Both the position numbers and the translations under genes were made by a program. The notes below the pieces were generated by a model that saw nothing but the letters and a program-made list of their open reading frames with translations, had not been told where the DNA came from and did not search any database. A stretch of 64,000 bases of DNA, taken from the NCBI RefSeq assembly GCF_002423035.1, contig NZ_DIUM01000005.1, positions 1 to 64,000 on the forward strand, in the 5' to 3' direction. Each line of letters starts with the position of its first letter. The first letter of the stretch is position 1. Below are positions 25,643-35,415 of this stretch, one piece after another. This DNA comes from Thiocapsa sp. UBA6158. Its GTDB lineage: Bacteria; Pseudomonadota; Gammaproteobacteria; Chromatiales; Chromatiaceae.

Positions 25643-27672
25643 GCCGCGATACCGGAATGACGCAGCAACGCATCCGTATTCGGCTCGCGCCCCCGGAACC
25701 GCACATAAAGGACCATGGCGTCTTCGGATCCGCCTTTCTCCAGGATGTTTTCGCGGAAGGACCGGCCTGTGTCCGCATCGAAGACGCCCTTTTCTTCGAA
25801 CAGCGAGAAGGCGTCCGCCGACAGGACCTCGGCCCATTTGTAGCTGTAATAGCCTGCGGCATAGCCGCCGGCGAAGATGTGCGAGAAGGCGTGGGCGAAA
25901 CGGTTGAAGGCAGGCGGGCGGATCACGGCCACCCGGTCGCGGACCTCCTCGATGATTTCGTAGACGCGGCCGCCGCGCGCCGGGTCGTATTCCAGATGCA
26001 GGCGGAAATCAAACAGCGCGAACTCCAGTTGCCGCACCATCTGCATGGCCGACTGGAAGTTTTTCGCTGCGGTCATGCGCTCGTAGAGCCCTTGCGGTAT
26101 GGATGCGCCGGTTTCCCAATGGGCGGCGAAGAGGTCCAGCGATTCACGCTCCCAGCACCAGTTTTCCATGAACTGGCTGGGCAGCTCGACCGCGTCCCAA
26201 GGCACCCCGTTGATCCCGGCGACCCCGGGATAGTCGACCTTGGTCAGCATATGGTGCAGCCCGTGGCCGAACTCGTGGAAGAGTGTCTCGACCTCGTTGT
26301 GGGTCAGGAGCGAGGGCTTCTCACCGACCGGCGGGGTGAAGTTGCAGACCAGATAGGCGACCGGGAGCTGGTCGCAACGACTGGTGTGCATCCGGTTGGT
26401 GCAGACGTCCATCCAGGCGCCGCCGCGCTTGTTCTGACGTGCGAAGGGGTCGAGATAGAACTGGCCGCGCAGCGCCCCGGATACGCCGTCGCGGATCTCG
26501 AAGAAACGCACATCCGGGTGGTAGGTATCGAATGATTCGGCCTCCTGGATCTTGACCCCGAAGAGGCGCTCGACGACGCCGAACAAACCCGAGAGGACAC
26601 GCGAGATCGGGAAGTAGGGACGCAGCTCTTCCTGACTGATTTGATAGCGATGCAGGCGCAGCTTCTCGGCATAGTAACCGACGTCCCACGGCTCCAGCTT
26701 CTCGACTCCGTGCTGCTCGCGCGCGAACGCCTCGAGCTCCGCGAGCTCCTTGCGGGCTTGACCGACCGAGCGCTCGGCCAGGTCGTTCAGAAAGGCGAGC
26801 ACCTCCTCCGGCGAGCGGGCCATCTTGGTCGCGAGCGAGCGCTCGGCATAGCTCGCAAATCCAAGCAGCCCGGCCAACTCGTGACGCAGCGCCAGGATAC
26901 GCTCCATGATTTCGCCGTTGTCCCACTGTCCGGCATGCGGCCCCTGATCGGAGGCGCGCGTCCCGTAGGCCTGATACAGCTCGAAGCGCAGGTCCCGGTC
27001 GTCCGCATAGGTCATAACCGGCATGTAGGACGGCAGGTCGAGCGTGAAGAGCCAGCCGGCCTGGCCCCGTTGCTCGGCGTTCTGCCGGGCCAGACCCAGT
27101 GCGGATTCGGGCAGACCCGCGAGCTTCGCTTCGTCCTCGATCAGCCTGCTCCAGGCATTGGTGGCGTCGAGCAGGTTCTCGGAATATTTCGTCGTGAGCT
27201 GCGAGAGCTCCTGACTGATGGCCTTGTAGCGCGCCTTCTTATCGGCGGGAAGGTCGACGCCCGAGAGGTGGAAGTCACGCAGCGCGTTCTCCAATTGCTT
27301 ACGCTGGGCCGGGTTCAGGTGCTCTTGCGCGGCGACCGCCTGGTAGCCGCGCAAGAGATCCTCGTTCTGTCCGACCTCGGTGCCGTAATCGCTGAGCTTC
27401 GGCAGGCAGGCGTTGTAGGCGGCGCGCAGCTCATCGCTGTTCAGGACCCCGTTGAGATGCCCGACCGGAGACCAGGCGCGGCTCAAACGGTCGTCGATCT
27501 CGTCCAGCGGCTCGACGAAGCTCTCCCAGGTCGGCACCGAGACCTCGCGGGTCAGGCGCTCGATCTCGGCACGACAGTCGGCGAGACAGACGTCGATGGC
27601 GGGCTCGACGTGTTCGGGACGGATCCGTGAGAAGGCCGGGAGGCCGGTAGTCTCGAGCAATGGGTTCGTCAT
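25639..27672 (-). CDS. prlC: Oligopeptidase A
   Basis: Cytosolic M3-family zinc metallopeptidase that degrades short peptides, including cleaved signal peptides. The 677 residues carry the zinc motif HEFGH (first His466) in LFHEFGHGLHHML, followed by the third-ligand region ELPSQFMENWCWE and the C-terminal FSHIFAGGYAAGYYSYKWAE. The length is that of E. coli PrlC. It is the upstream gene of prlC-ubiD. Its stop codon is formed by a repeat-element end. Confidence 0.96.
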   Translation of the reverse strand: MTNPLLETTGLPAFSRIRPEHVEPAIDVCLADCRAEIERLTREVSVPTWESFVEPLDEIDDRLSRAWSPVGHLNGVLNSDELRAAYNACLPKLSDYGTEVGQNEDLLRGYQAVAAQEHLNPAQRKQLENALRDFHLSGVDLPADKKARYKAISQELSQLTTKYSENLLDATNAWSRLIEDEAKLAGLPESALGLARQNAEQRGQAGWLFTLDLPSYMPVMTYADDRDLRFELYQAYGTRASDQGPHAGQWDNGEIMERILALRHELAGLLGFASYAERSLATKMARSPEEVLAFLNDLAERSVGQARKELAELEAFAREQHGVEKLEPWDVGYYAEKLRLHRYQISQEELRPYFPISRVLSGLFGVVERLFGVKIQEAESFDTYHPDVRFFEIRDGVSGALRGQFYLDPFARQNKRGGAWMDVCTNRMHTSRCDQLPVAYLVCNFTPPVGEKPSLLTHNEVETLFHEFGHGLHHMLTKVDYPGVAGINGVPWDAVELPSQFMENWCWERESLDLFAAHWETGASIPQGLYERMTAAKNFQSAMQMVRQLEFALFDFRLHLEYDPARGGRVYEIIEEVRDRVAVIRPPAFNRFAHAFSHIFAGGYAAGYYSYKWAEVLSADAFSLFEEKGVFDADTGRSFRENILEKGGSEDAMVLYVRFRGREPNTDALLRHSGIAA

Positions 27673-27886
27673 GGATGTGGCCTGATCGGTTCACGGGTCA
27701 AGAAGATCAAGGGTTGCGCCCTGCAGTGGCTCCGGCCCCGGTGCCGGGACGACCGGCGGGTGAAGACAGGCAAAGCCTCGGCGCCGGTTGCGGCGCTGGC
27801 AGGATCATGCGGGCTGGGCACCGGAGTTTCCAGTCGATCGATCGGGTCGGGCCGCGCACGCACGGGTGTCGATGCGCTCGGCGTCG

Positions 27887-28483
27887 TCAGTCCGGCAGAA
27901 AACCCATGTTCTGGCGCGGCGAGATACGCCCCTCGAGCGAGCGGACCATGTCGATCTTCGGACGCGGCGCGAAGGCCTGCGGGATGCAGAAGTGAAACCG
28001 CCACAGGTCGTGGCGCCAGCGTTCCCCGTCGTGGGCGGGGAGCGGCAACCATTCTTCCGAGTCGATCGGAACGAACCGTTCGCCGGCGCCGTAGGCATAG
28101 GTCTTGTACGCACCCTTCGGCGTACAGCGGATACCCTCCACCGAGAGGTTGCGGGTCCCGCCGCGTCCCTCCGCAACGAGCGTATAGCGCACGACATCGT
28201 CGGAGCCGACCCGCAGGTTGGCGCTGTCGATGAAATATCGGAGGGCTGAATCCGGACCGTCCGGGACCAGTTCGACCAGATCCGCGTCCCGCGGCCAAGG
28301 CGGGAGCGGAGTATCCGCTTCCTTCCAGGGCGTACCCGCTTGGACGCTCGAGGGTACGGGGGGCTCGGCGTCGGTGACGAAGGCGTTCTCGGCACTCGAT
28401 ACGGGCATCGCGAGCCCGAGCCCGGCGAGGATGGGCAAGGAGAGCCGTCGCAAGTCTTTCATCATGTCGATCAATCGGGACAT
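27887..28483 (-). CDS. CNP1-like family protein
   Basis: A 198-residue exported protein of the CNP1-like (cryptic neisserial protein 1) family. Signal peptide LSLPILAGLGLAMPVSSAE; family-type segments RYFIDSANLRVGSDDVVRYT and VEGIRCTPKGAYKTYAYG. Function is not known. The ATG at 28483 was chosen, but the in-frame ATG at MKDLRR is also possible. It lies 11 bp after the sulfatase stop on the same strand, suggesting co-transcription, though no functional link is evident. Confidence 0.8.
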   Translation of the reverse strand: MSRLIDMMKDLRRLSLPILAGLGLAMPVSSAENAFVTDAEPPVPSSVQAGTPWKEADTPLPPWPRDADLVELVPDGPDSALRYFIDSANLRVGSDDVVRYTLVAEGRGGTRNLSVEGIRCTPKGAYKTYAYGAGERFVPIDSEEWLPLPAHDGERWRHDLWRFHFCIPQAFAPRPKIDMVRSLEGRISPRQNMGFLPD

Positions 28484-28494
28484 ATCGGGCAGCC

Positions 28495-30663
28495 TTACTT
28501 CGAACAGATTGTGCCGAGGTTCTGCCGGACGGTTGCTGCATCGGCAGAGTTGGTCAGGCCATTCAAATCGAGATCGTACCAGCTCGACGTGCCGCGCGAG
28601 AGCCACCGAAGGGCTCGATAGGCGACCAGATCCCGGATGTCGACGACGCCGTCGATGTTGCCGTCGCCGGAGCAGGGGGGTTGCGAGGACAGGATCACGG
28701 CGAGTTGGTCCGACAAGGCGTCGTAGTTGGCCTGTTGCACCGAGGTGAATGGCTCGTCCAGCATGGCCTCTTCCGTGTCGAGTTTCGGAACAGGCCTGGC
28801 TTCGTCGATCTCGTAGAGCTCGTCGCTCTCGCTGTCGACGCAGGCGTTGGTGGTCGGATCGTAGTCCTTGGTGTTGTTTCGCACCAACTTGAACGTGTCG
28901 TTGCGGATGGCGACGCCGCTCTGCGGCAAGATGTCGACCGTGTCCTGCGGCGGAACTTGCTCGGTCAGCCACTGCTGGACCTCGCAACAGTATGTGAAGC
29001 CTTCCGAGGGAATCGGCACGCCATCCGAGAAGCCGTCGGCGCCCTGGCCGAACCAGACCCCGCCGTTGTCCTCGCACACGCCCTTGGTGACCGGAATATG
29101 CGAGCAGCTGTTGGCGAACTGGCAGGGCCCGTTCAGAGCGCCATCGGCTTGTAGGTTCAGCCCGATCTGGGTGAAATTCCACTGGCGGATACTGTCCTGC
29201 ATCGGATCGACCAAGTACGGCAGCATAGGCATCGAATCGAGCGTTCGCGGCACGCGCTCGTGGACGTCGATTCCCGCGAGCTCGCCGAACAATTCATAGA
29301 GATCCGCGATGTTGGTCATGTGCGTGACCTCGCGACCGGGCTCCTCCACCAGGGGGCCGGCGACGATGAGCGGCGTCCAGACCCCGGTCTGGTAAACGGT
29401 GCCTTTCGACCGGGCGCCGTCGAACGGCTGTTTCACCGTGTAGCCGAGCGACCCGTTGTCGTTGACGATGACCAGCATCGTATCGGTATTCTCCGGGTTG
29501 TATCGGAGTGCGCCATCTCGGCGGCGGCGTTTCACGATCCCGGTCTCGAGCAGAAGGCGCCCGACCTCGGTGTCGAGCGCCTCGATCATCTGATTGCTCA
29601 GGATCGGAAAGGCGCCGACAGCCGAGCAATCCAGTGCGTTGGTGTCGCGTGCATCCGGCGCAAGCAGGTGCAATGGCGGTGCCTGCAACGGCGTGTGCAC
29701 CGTGGCGAAGCTGACGGTCGCCATCCACGGCTTATCGCCGGCGCGCTGCTCGATCCACTCGATGGCGGCGTCGACCGGCACGCTGCCTCGGTAGGTGCGC
29801 GCACGCACGTCCGTCAGGGGTAACCTGCGCACGACGCCGTGAGGCCGATTGATCACCAGCGGCGAGACGTAGTGCGCGCTCATCAGGTTGAAGTCGATAT
29901 ACGACGGACGCGGTTGTCGACAGACTTCCTCCGGGTCGAAGATGCCGCCGCTATCCCTGCAGGCGCGACCGGGTGGGTTGGGTCCGGTCCCTGCCATGAC
30001 GCGGCAGCTCCCGTCGCCGGAGTAGCAAGCTCCCGCGTCGGCACCGCCATCCCGTGCACCCGGGACATAGCCGCAGGCATAGGTGCCTTGCGGGCCGACG
30101 CCGCCGGCCGTCGTGTCGATCGACGAGGGGTCGCCGGTTTCGTCGAGCCAGCCGGAGAAGTAGTCCCAACCCAGGGATGCGGGCATCCTGTCGCCGAACG
30201 GATTGTTGCCCTGCAGGCCGATATGGAATTTGCCGAAGAGTGCGCTCTCGTAGTCGCGTTCCTTCAATAGCTTCGGCAGGGTCGTCTCCCACGGGGAGAG
30301 CATCGAATTCGCCAGGTCGTCGGGCCCGAGGGCGGCGTAGAGATTGGTGCGCAGGGGGAAGCGTCCGGTGAAAAAAACGCTTCGGCTCACGGAGCATGCA
30401 GGCATCGACCAGGTATTTCGGAAATGAACGCCGGCGTCGGCGATTCGGTCGATATTCGGCATGGCGGGTGGCGTCAGACCACCGTACCCGAAGGTCCGGA
30501 ACTGGTCGATTCCGATATCGTCCAGGACGATGAAGAGGATGTTGGGCGGCTTCGACGTTGCATCGGCTCTGCCCGCTGCGTGCGCGTGTCCGATCCCTCC
30601 CGCGAGGAGGGTCAGCGCCACGAACAGCGAGGCGAGGCTTGGCTTGGCCGTACACTGGATCAT
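28495..30663 (-). CDS. Secreted sulfatase with dockerin-like C-terminus
   Basis: A 722-residue exported sulfatase/alkaline-phosphatase-fold enzyme. Signal peptide ASLFVALTLLAGGIGHAHA. Conserved sites: NILFIVLDDIGID (metal Asp pair), the formylglycine-type motif CSVSRSVFFTGR (Cys90), LFGKFHIG, TVHTPLQ and VIVNDNGSLGY. The canonical C-x-P/A-x-R has Val at the third position here, which is unusual. The C-terminal about 60 residues contain two dockerin/EF-hand-like loops (GDGNIDGVVDIRDLVAY and DLDLNGLTNSADAATVRQNL), suggesting calcium binding or docking to a partner. Natural substrate unknown. The ATG at 30663 gives the best signal peptide. Divergent from smc. Confidence 0.87.
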   Translation of the reverse strand: MIQCTAKPSLASLFVALTLLAGGIGHAHAAGRADATSKPPNILFIVLDDIGIDQFRTFGYGGLTPPAMPNIDRIADAGVHFRNTWSMPACSVSRSVFFTGRFPLRTNLYAALGPDDLANSMLSPWETTLPKLLKERDYESALFGKFHIGLQGNNPFGDRMPASLGWDYFSGWLDETGDPSSIDTTAGGVGPQGTYACGYVPGARDGGADAGACYSGDGSCRVMAGTGPNPPGRACRDSGGIFDPEEVCRQPRPSYIDFNLMSAHYVSPLVINRPHGVVRRLPLTDVRARTYRGSVPVDAAIEWIEQRAGDKPWMATVSFATVHTPLQAPPLHLLAPDARDTNALDCSAVGAFPILSNQMIEALDTEVGRLLLETGIVKRRRRDGALRYNPENTDTMLVIVNDNGSLGYTVKQPFDGARSKGTVYQTGVWTPLIVAGPLVEEPGREVTHMTNIADLYELFGELAGIDVHERVPRTLDSMPMLPYLVDPMQDSIRQWNFTQIGLNLQADGALNGPCQFANSCSHIPVTKGVCEDNGGVWFGQGADGFSDGVPIPSEGFTYCCEVQQWLTEQVPPQDTVDILPQSGVAIRNDTFKLVRNNTKDYDPTTNACVDSESDELYEIDEARPVPKLDTEEAMLDEPFTSVQQANYDALSDQLAVILSSQPPCSGDGNIDGVVDIRDLVAYRALRWLSRGTSSWYDLDLNGLTNSADAATVRQNLGTICSK

Positions 30664-30997
30664 CGTTGTCGCTCCGGGAGGCGAGCCCGCATCGTACGCC
30701 GTCCGCATGGCGCGCCGACCCGCGCGGACGCTTGGCGGGGACGCAAACCTTGATAGCACAGATCCGGCTCGACCGCTAAGGTCATCGTCCGCCGGGGCTA
30801 GACCACCCGGGGTCATGTCGTTCGTTGCCCGCTGCCCGAGATCCAGTGCCCCGGTCGCTACTCGGAGGTCAGGCGTCGGTCTGCGGACGGCGAAATCGCG
30901 TGATCGGGCCTCGTCGTCGGTCCGCATGCGGCGCTGCTGCGCGGCGCTGCGTTCGGCCGGCTTGTTCCTCCGAGTCTCCTTCCGGTATGGTTCTTGG
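30664..30997. other. Non-coding interval between sulfatase and smc
   Basis: 334 bp between divergent start codons. It must hold both promoters, but no convincing -35/-10 pair, operator or repeat element was seen. An open frame runs through it ahead of smc without a plausible start or homology. Confidence 0.4.
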
Positions 30998-33900
30998 ATG
31001 CGTCTTGAAAAGATCCGACTTGCCGGCTTCAAATCCTTCGTGGACCCCACGACGGTGCTCTTTCCCGGCAATCTGGTCGGCGTCGTCGGTCCCAACGGCT
31101 GCGGCAAGTCCAACGTCATCGACGCCGTGCGTTGGGTCATGGGCGAGAGCTCGGCGAAGATGCTGCGCGGCGAGTCGATGGCCGACGTCATCTTCAACGG
31201 CAGCACCGGGCGCAAGCCGATCGGTACGGCGAGCATCGAGCTGGTGTTCGACAACGCCGACGGCGGTGCGGGCGGCGCCTACGCCGCCTTCAATCAGATC
31301 TCGGTCAAGCGTCAGGTCTCGCGCGACGGTCAGTCGGCCTATTTTCTGAACGGGACGCGCTGCCGTCGGCGCGATATTCAGGATCTCTTCCTCGGCACGG
31401 GTCTCGGGCCGCGCTCCTACGCCATCATCGAGCAGGGGATGATCTCGCGCATCATCGAGGCGCGTCCCGAGGATCTGCGGATCTTTCTGGAGGAGGCGGC
31501 CGGGATCTCCAAGTACAAGGAGCGACGACGCGAGACCGAGAACCGCATGCGTCAGACCCGCGAGAACCTCGACCGGCTCGACGATCTGCGCGACGAGGTC
31601 AACAAACAGATCCAGCATCTGGAGCGCCAAGCCGCCTCCGCCGAGCGCTATACGCAGCTCAAGGCCGAGGAGCGGCGTCTGGATCTGGAGCTCAAGGCGT
31701 TGCGTTGGCAGGCGCTTGACGAGGAGATCCGCACCCGCGAGCAGCGACTCGCCGAGACCGAGACACGGACCGAAGCGGGGCTCGCGCAGCAGCGTCGGAT
31801 CGAGGCCGATATCGAGGCGCGGCGTGCCGACTATCAGGGTGCCTCGGAGACCTTCAACGCTGTGCAGGGCCGCTTCTACGCCGTCGGCTCGGAGATCGCG
31901 CGGGCCGAGCAGGCGATCCAGTTCGCCAACGAGGCGCGCGGTCGGCGCGAGGGCGAGCTGGTGCGACTCGATCAGGAGATCGGCGAGGCCGAGGACCACT
32001 TGGAGCGCGACCGGGAGCGGCTCGCCGAGATCGACCTCAATCTCGCCCGCGACGAGCCCGAGCTGGCGGACGCGGATCAGGCCTTGGCCGGAGCCATGCG
32101 GAGCGTGGCGGGTGCCGAGGATCGGCTCAAGCAGTGGGAGCGTCTCTGGGACGCCTTCAGTCGGGAGGCTGCCGGGCCGTCGGAGCAGGCGCAGGCCGAA
32201 CGTGCCCGGATCAACGCACTCGAGCAACGCAGCGATCGCGATCGCGACCGGCTGCGGCGCCTGGACGAGGATCTTGCTCGTTTGCAGGGCTTGGAGCTCG
32301 AGGATCGGTTTGTCCAGCTCCTCGAGCGCGAGAGCCGATTGGAGGGCGCACTTGCGGACATGGAGGAGCGTCAAGAGACGCTCGGTGCCGACTTGGCCGA
32401 ACGCGACGGGGCGATCGGTGCGCTCGCCTCGCAGATCGATCGGGCCCGCACCCTGCTGCAGCAGGCCCGAGGTCGGTTGGCCTCGCTCGGTGCACTCCAG
32501 GACGAGGCCCTGGCCGACACGGATGCCGACGGCGGCCGTGCCGGCTGGCTTGCCGCCGCGGGACTCGCCGATGCCTCCCGTCTGATCGATCGGATCGAGG
32601 TCGACCCGGATTGGCAGCGTGCGGTCGAGGTGTTGCTCGGGGACGCGGTGCGCGCGATCGGCATCCCGAATCTCGATGGTGTGCTCGCCGGTGGCGATCC
32701 GCCTCCGGGGTTGGTGCTTTTGGAGACGCGCGGCCATGCCGAGAGTCAAGCCGATGGCACACCGGACTTGGACAGCGCCACCGCGGCTCCGGCGATCCTC
32801 GCGCATGTTCGCGCACCCTGGGCGCTCGACGGATTGCTCGGTCGCGTCCGGACCGTCGATCGGCTCGCCGACGCCGTGGCGATGCGCGCCGCCTTGGGAG
32901 AGGCCGAGCAATGGGTGACGCCCGAGGGTGCCCGGGTCGGTCGCGACTGGTTGAGCACGCCGCCGGTGACGACGCAAGGGGGCGTCATCGCGCGTGCCGA
33001 GGCGATCAAGGTGCTCGGGGCGGAGATCGCGGACCATCAGGCCCGGGAGTCCGAGCTGTGCGCCGAGCAGGAGCGTTTGCGCACGGCCCGAACACTGACA
33101 CAGGAGGAGCGCGCCGACGCCGGACGACAACTGACCGCCTTGGGTCGCGAGCTCGCGCAGCTCAAGGCCGAACTCGCGAGCCTGCGCGCCAAGCGCGAGC
33201 ATCGACAGGATCGGCTCGAGGCGCTGGGCGCCGAGCGCGACGAGCTGCACGAGCAGATGGCCGATGCCTTGGATGAGATGGAAGAGTCGCGCGAACGTCT
33301 GCACGCGCATTTGTCCCTGGTCGAAACACTGGCGGAGCGTCGCGAGGCGATGCTGGCCGAGCGCGAGGCGCTGCGCACCGGGCTCGCCGCGGCACGCGAC
33401 GAGGAGCGTGGTTGCCGGGAGCGGACCCAAGGCTTGCGGGTCAGCGTCGAGTCGAACCGCGCCGCGCGCGCGGCCACCCAGCAGAGTCTTGCGCGCATCC
33501 AGGAACGCCGCTCGGTGCTCCACGAGCGGCGTGCCGAGCTGTTGGATGCACTCGAGGAGAGTGTCGAACCCTTGGCCGAGCAGCGGGCCCGGCTCGACGA
33601 GCAACTGGTGCTGCGCGTCGAGGTCGAGCAGGCATTGGCCGCGGCGCGCAACCGGCTCGAGGTCCTGGACGGGGAGGTCCGCGCGCTGGAGCAGGCGCGT
33701 CAGCGCCTCGAGGAGGAGAGCCGGCTCGGTCGCGGCGAGCTCGATCGGCAGCGTTTGGAGCACCAGGAGCGTCTGGTGCGTCGCCAGACCCTCGCCGAGC
33801 AGATCGCCGAGGCCGGGCAGGCGCCGCTCGACGTCCTGGCTGCGACCGATCCCGCGGCGAACGAGGCGCAGTGGCAAGAGGCGCTCGCCAAGACCGGGGC

Positions 33901-34531
33901 ACGTCTGCAGCGGCTCGGCCCGGTCAATCTGGCGGCCGTGGACGAATTCAGGCAGCAGGCCGAACGCAAGGTCTATCTGGACGCCCAGCACGAGGACATC
34001 AGTCGCTCGCTAGAGACCTTGGAGCAGGCGATCCGCAAGATCGATCGCGAGACCCGCAACCGTTTTCGCGAGACCTACGATCAGGTCAATCAGGGCTTTC
34101 AGCTCCTGTTCCCGCGTCTCTTCGGCGGCGGTCACGCGAGCCTGGATCTCACCGAGGAGGACCTGCTGGAAACCGGGGTCACGGTCATGGCGCGACCGCC
34201 CGGCAAGCGCAATTCGAGCATCCATCTGCTCTCGGGCGGGGAGAAGGCGCTCACCGCGGTGGCCTTGGTCTTCGCCATCTTCGAGCTCAATCCGGCACCC
34301 TTCTGCATGCTCGACGAGGTCGACGCGCCGCTCGACGACGCCAACGTCGGGCGCTTCTGCGAGCTGGTGCGCTCCATGTCGGACCGGGTCCAGTTCGTCT
34401 TCATCAGCCACAACAAGGTCACGATGGAGATTGCCGATCATCTGCTGGGCGTGACCATGCACGAGCCCGGCGTCTCGCGACTCGTTTCGGTGGACGTCGA
34501 CGAGGCGGTTCGGCTCGCGGCCGTGTCCTGA
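30998..34531 (+). CDS. smc: Chromosome segregation ATPase SMC
   Basis: Structural-maintenance-of-chromosomes ATPase that compacts and segregates DNA as a dimer. The 1177 residues comprise an N-terminal Walker A domain (VGPNGCGKSNVIDA, Lys37), long coiled coils rich in Glu, Arg, Leu and Ala, a hinge near 510-640 (AVEVLLGDAVRAIGI), a return coiled coil, and a C-terminal domain with the signature LLSGGEKALTAVALVFAIF and Walker B CMLDEVDAPLDD. ATG 30998 gives the family N-terminus MRLEKIRLAGFKSFVDP. It precedes zipA and ligA, the usual gammaproteobacterial order. scpA and scpB are not here. Confidence 0.97.
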   Translation: MRLEKIRLAGFKSFVDPTTVLFPGNLVGVVGPNGCGKSNVIDAVRWVMGESSAKMLRGESMADVIFNGSTGRKPIGTASIELVFDNADGGAGGAYAAFNQISVKRQVSRDGQSAYFLNGTRCRRRDIQDLFLGTGLGPRSYAIIEQGMISRIIEARPEDLRIFLEEAAGISKYKERRRETENRMRQTRENLDRLDDLRDEVNKQIQHLERQAASAERYTQLKAEERRLDLELKALRWQALDEEIRTREQRLAETETRTEAGLAQQRRIEADIEARRADYQGASETFNAVQGRFYAVGSEIARAEQAIQFANEARGRREGELVRLDQEIGEAEDHLERDRERLAEIDLNLARDEPELADADQALAGAMRSVAGAEDRLKQWERLWDAFSREAAGPSEQAQAERARINALEQRSDRDRDRLRRLDEDLARLQGLELEDRFVQLLERESRLEGALADMEERQETLGADLAERDGAIGALASQIDRARTLLQQARGRLASLGALQDEALADTDADGGRAGWLAAAGLADASRLIDRIEVDPDWQRAVEVLLGDAVRAIGIPNLDGVLAGGDPPPGLVLLETRGHAESQADGTPDLDSATAAPAILAHVRAPWALDGLLGRVRTVDRLADAVAMRAALGEAEQWVTPEGARVGRDWLSTPPVTTQGGVIARAEAIKVLGAEIADHQARESELCAEQERLRTARTLTQEERADAGRQLTALGRELAQLKAELASLRAKREHRQDRLEALGAERDELHEQMADALDEMEESRERLHAHLSLVETLAERREAMLAEREALRTGLAAARDEERGCRERTQGLRVSVESNRAARAATQQSLARIQERRSVLHERRAELLDALEESVEPLAEQRARLDEQLVLRVEVEQALAAARNRLEVLDGEVRALEQARQRLEEESRLGRGELDRQRLEHQERLVRRQTLAEQIAEAGQAPLDVLAATDPAANEAQWQEALAKTGARLQRLGPVNLAAVDEFRQQAERKVYLDAQHEDISRSLETLEQAIRKIDRETRNRFRETYDQVNQGFQLLFPRLFGGGHASLDLTEEDLLETGVTVMARPPGKRNSSIHLLSGGEKALTAVALVFAIFELNPAPFCMLDEVDAPLDDANVGRFCELVRSMSDRVQFVFISHNKVTMEIADHLLGVTMHEPGVSRLVSVDVDEAVRLAAVS

Positions 34532-34600
34532 GCGCACCAACGGGCGTGGTCCGCGGCTCGGGTCGGCCTTGCCGTCGAGTGTGAAACCCGTCCGTTCGGG

Positions 34601-34629
34601 GATACAGGTTGCTCGCGCATTGATATACT
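34601..34629 (+). promoter_or_regulatory. Candidate zipA promoter, extended -10
   Basis: TGATATACT (34621-34629) is an extended -10 (TGnTATACT). Seventeen bp upstream is GATACA (34601-34606), a weak -35. It lies in the 137-bp smc-zipA gap, about 40 bp before the zipA ATG, so zipA-ligA may have their own promoter. Confidence 0.5.
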
Positions 34630-34668
34630 CCACCCAGTCCTGAACGTCAGACCGACAGCAACGCTTGA

Positions 34669-35415
34669 ATGGACACCAATACCATCCGTCTCATCCTCAT
34701 CGTCGTGGGCGCAGTGCTCGTCCTCGCACTCTTCCTATGGGAGCGCAGCCGTCGTGCCGGCGACGCCGACGAGGACGATGAGTACGAGGAGGCCGACGCA
34801 CCTTACGGTCTTGCGACCGGCAAGCGCGAGCCGCGGCTCGGGCGGGTCGCCGAGGAGGAGCGCGTGGATGACTCCGATCGTGCGCGCTCCGGCGGATCGC
34901 CCGCCGCGCCGTCGCGCCGGCTTGATCCCGAGTCCGAGTCCTATCCGGACGAGGACCTTGATGCGGACATGCCGGCCGACGTGGAGCCACTGTTGATTCA
35001 GCTCAGTGTCAGTGCGCGACGCGAGCCCTTCGCCGGTCCGGAGCTCATGGATGCGGCCGACCTCTGCGGTCTGCGTCCCGGTCGGATGGACATCTTCCAC
35101 TGTTTGGACGAGTTCGACCACGACACGCGGATCTATTTCAGCATGGCCAACATGGTCAAGCCGGGGACCTTTCCGTTCGATGGTATGGAAGACTTCTCCA
35201 CACCGGGCCTGATGCTCTTCGCCCAGCTCGACGGTCGCCCGGAGGACATCACCATCCTCGAAGAGATGATCGCCACGGCCCGCAAGCTCGCCAGCGAGCT
35301 CGACGGCGAGGTGCTCGACGAGACACGCCGTCCGCTCACGGTGAGGAAGGAAGAGGACCTGCGCCAGGCCGTGCTCGACAACGAGCGCCGATGGGCACGC
35401 ACGGCGGAGCGTTGA
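34669..35415 (+). CDS. zipA: Cell division protein ZipA
   Basis: Inner-membrane divisome protein that anchors and bundles FtsZ at midcell. The 248 residues begin with one transmembrane segment (TIRLILIVVGAVLVLALFLW), continue with an acidic, flexible linker (DADEDDEYEEAD ...), and end in the ZipA C-terminal FtsZ-binding domain (about 105-240: LLIQLSVSARREPFAGPELM, MFAQLDGRPEDI-type core). The position between smc and ligA is the standard neighbourhood. The 3' end overlaps the ligA frame by 25 bp. Confidence 0.93.
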   Translation: MDTNTIRLILIVVGAVLVLALFLWERSRRAGDADEDDEYEEADAPYGLATGKREPRLGRVAEEERVDDSDRARSGGSPAAPSRRLDPESESYPDEDLDADMPADVEPLLIQLSVSARREPFAGPELMDAADLCGLRPGRMDIFHCLDEFDHDTRIYFSMANMVKPGTFPFDGMEDFSTPGLMLFAQLDGRPEDITILEEMIATARKLASELDGEVLDETRRPLTVRKEEDLRQAVLDNERRWARTAER

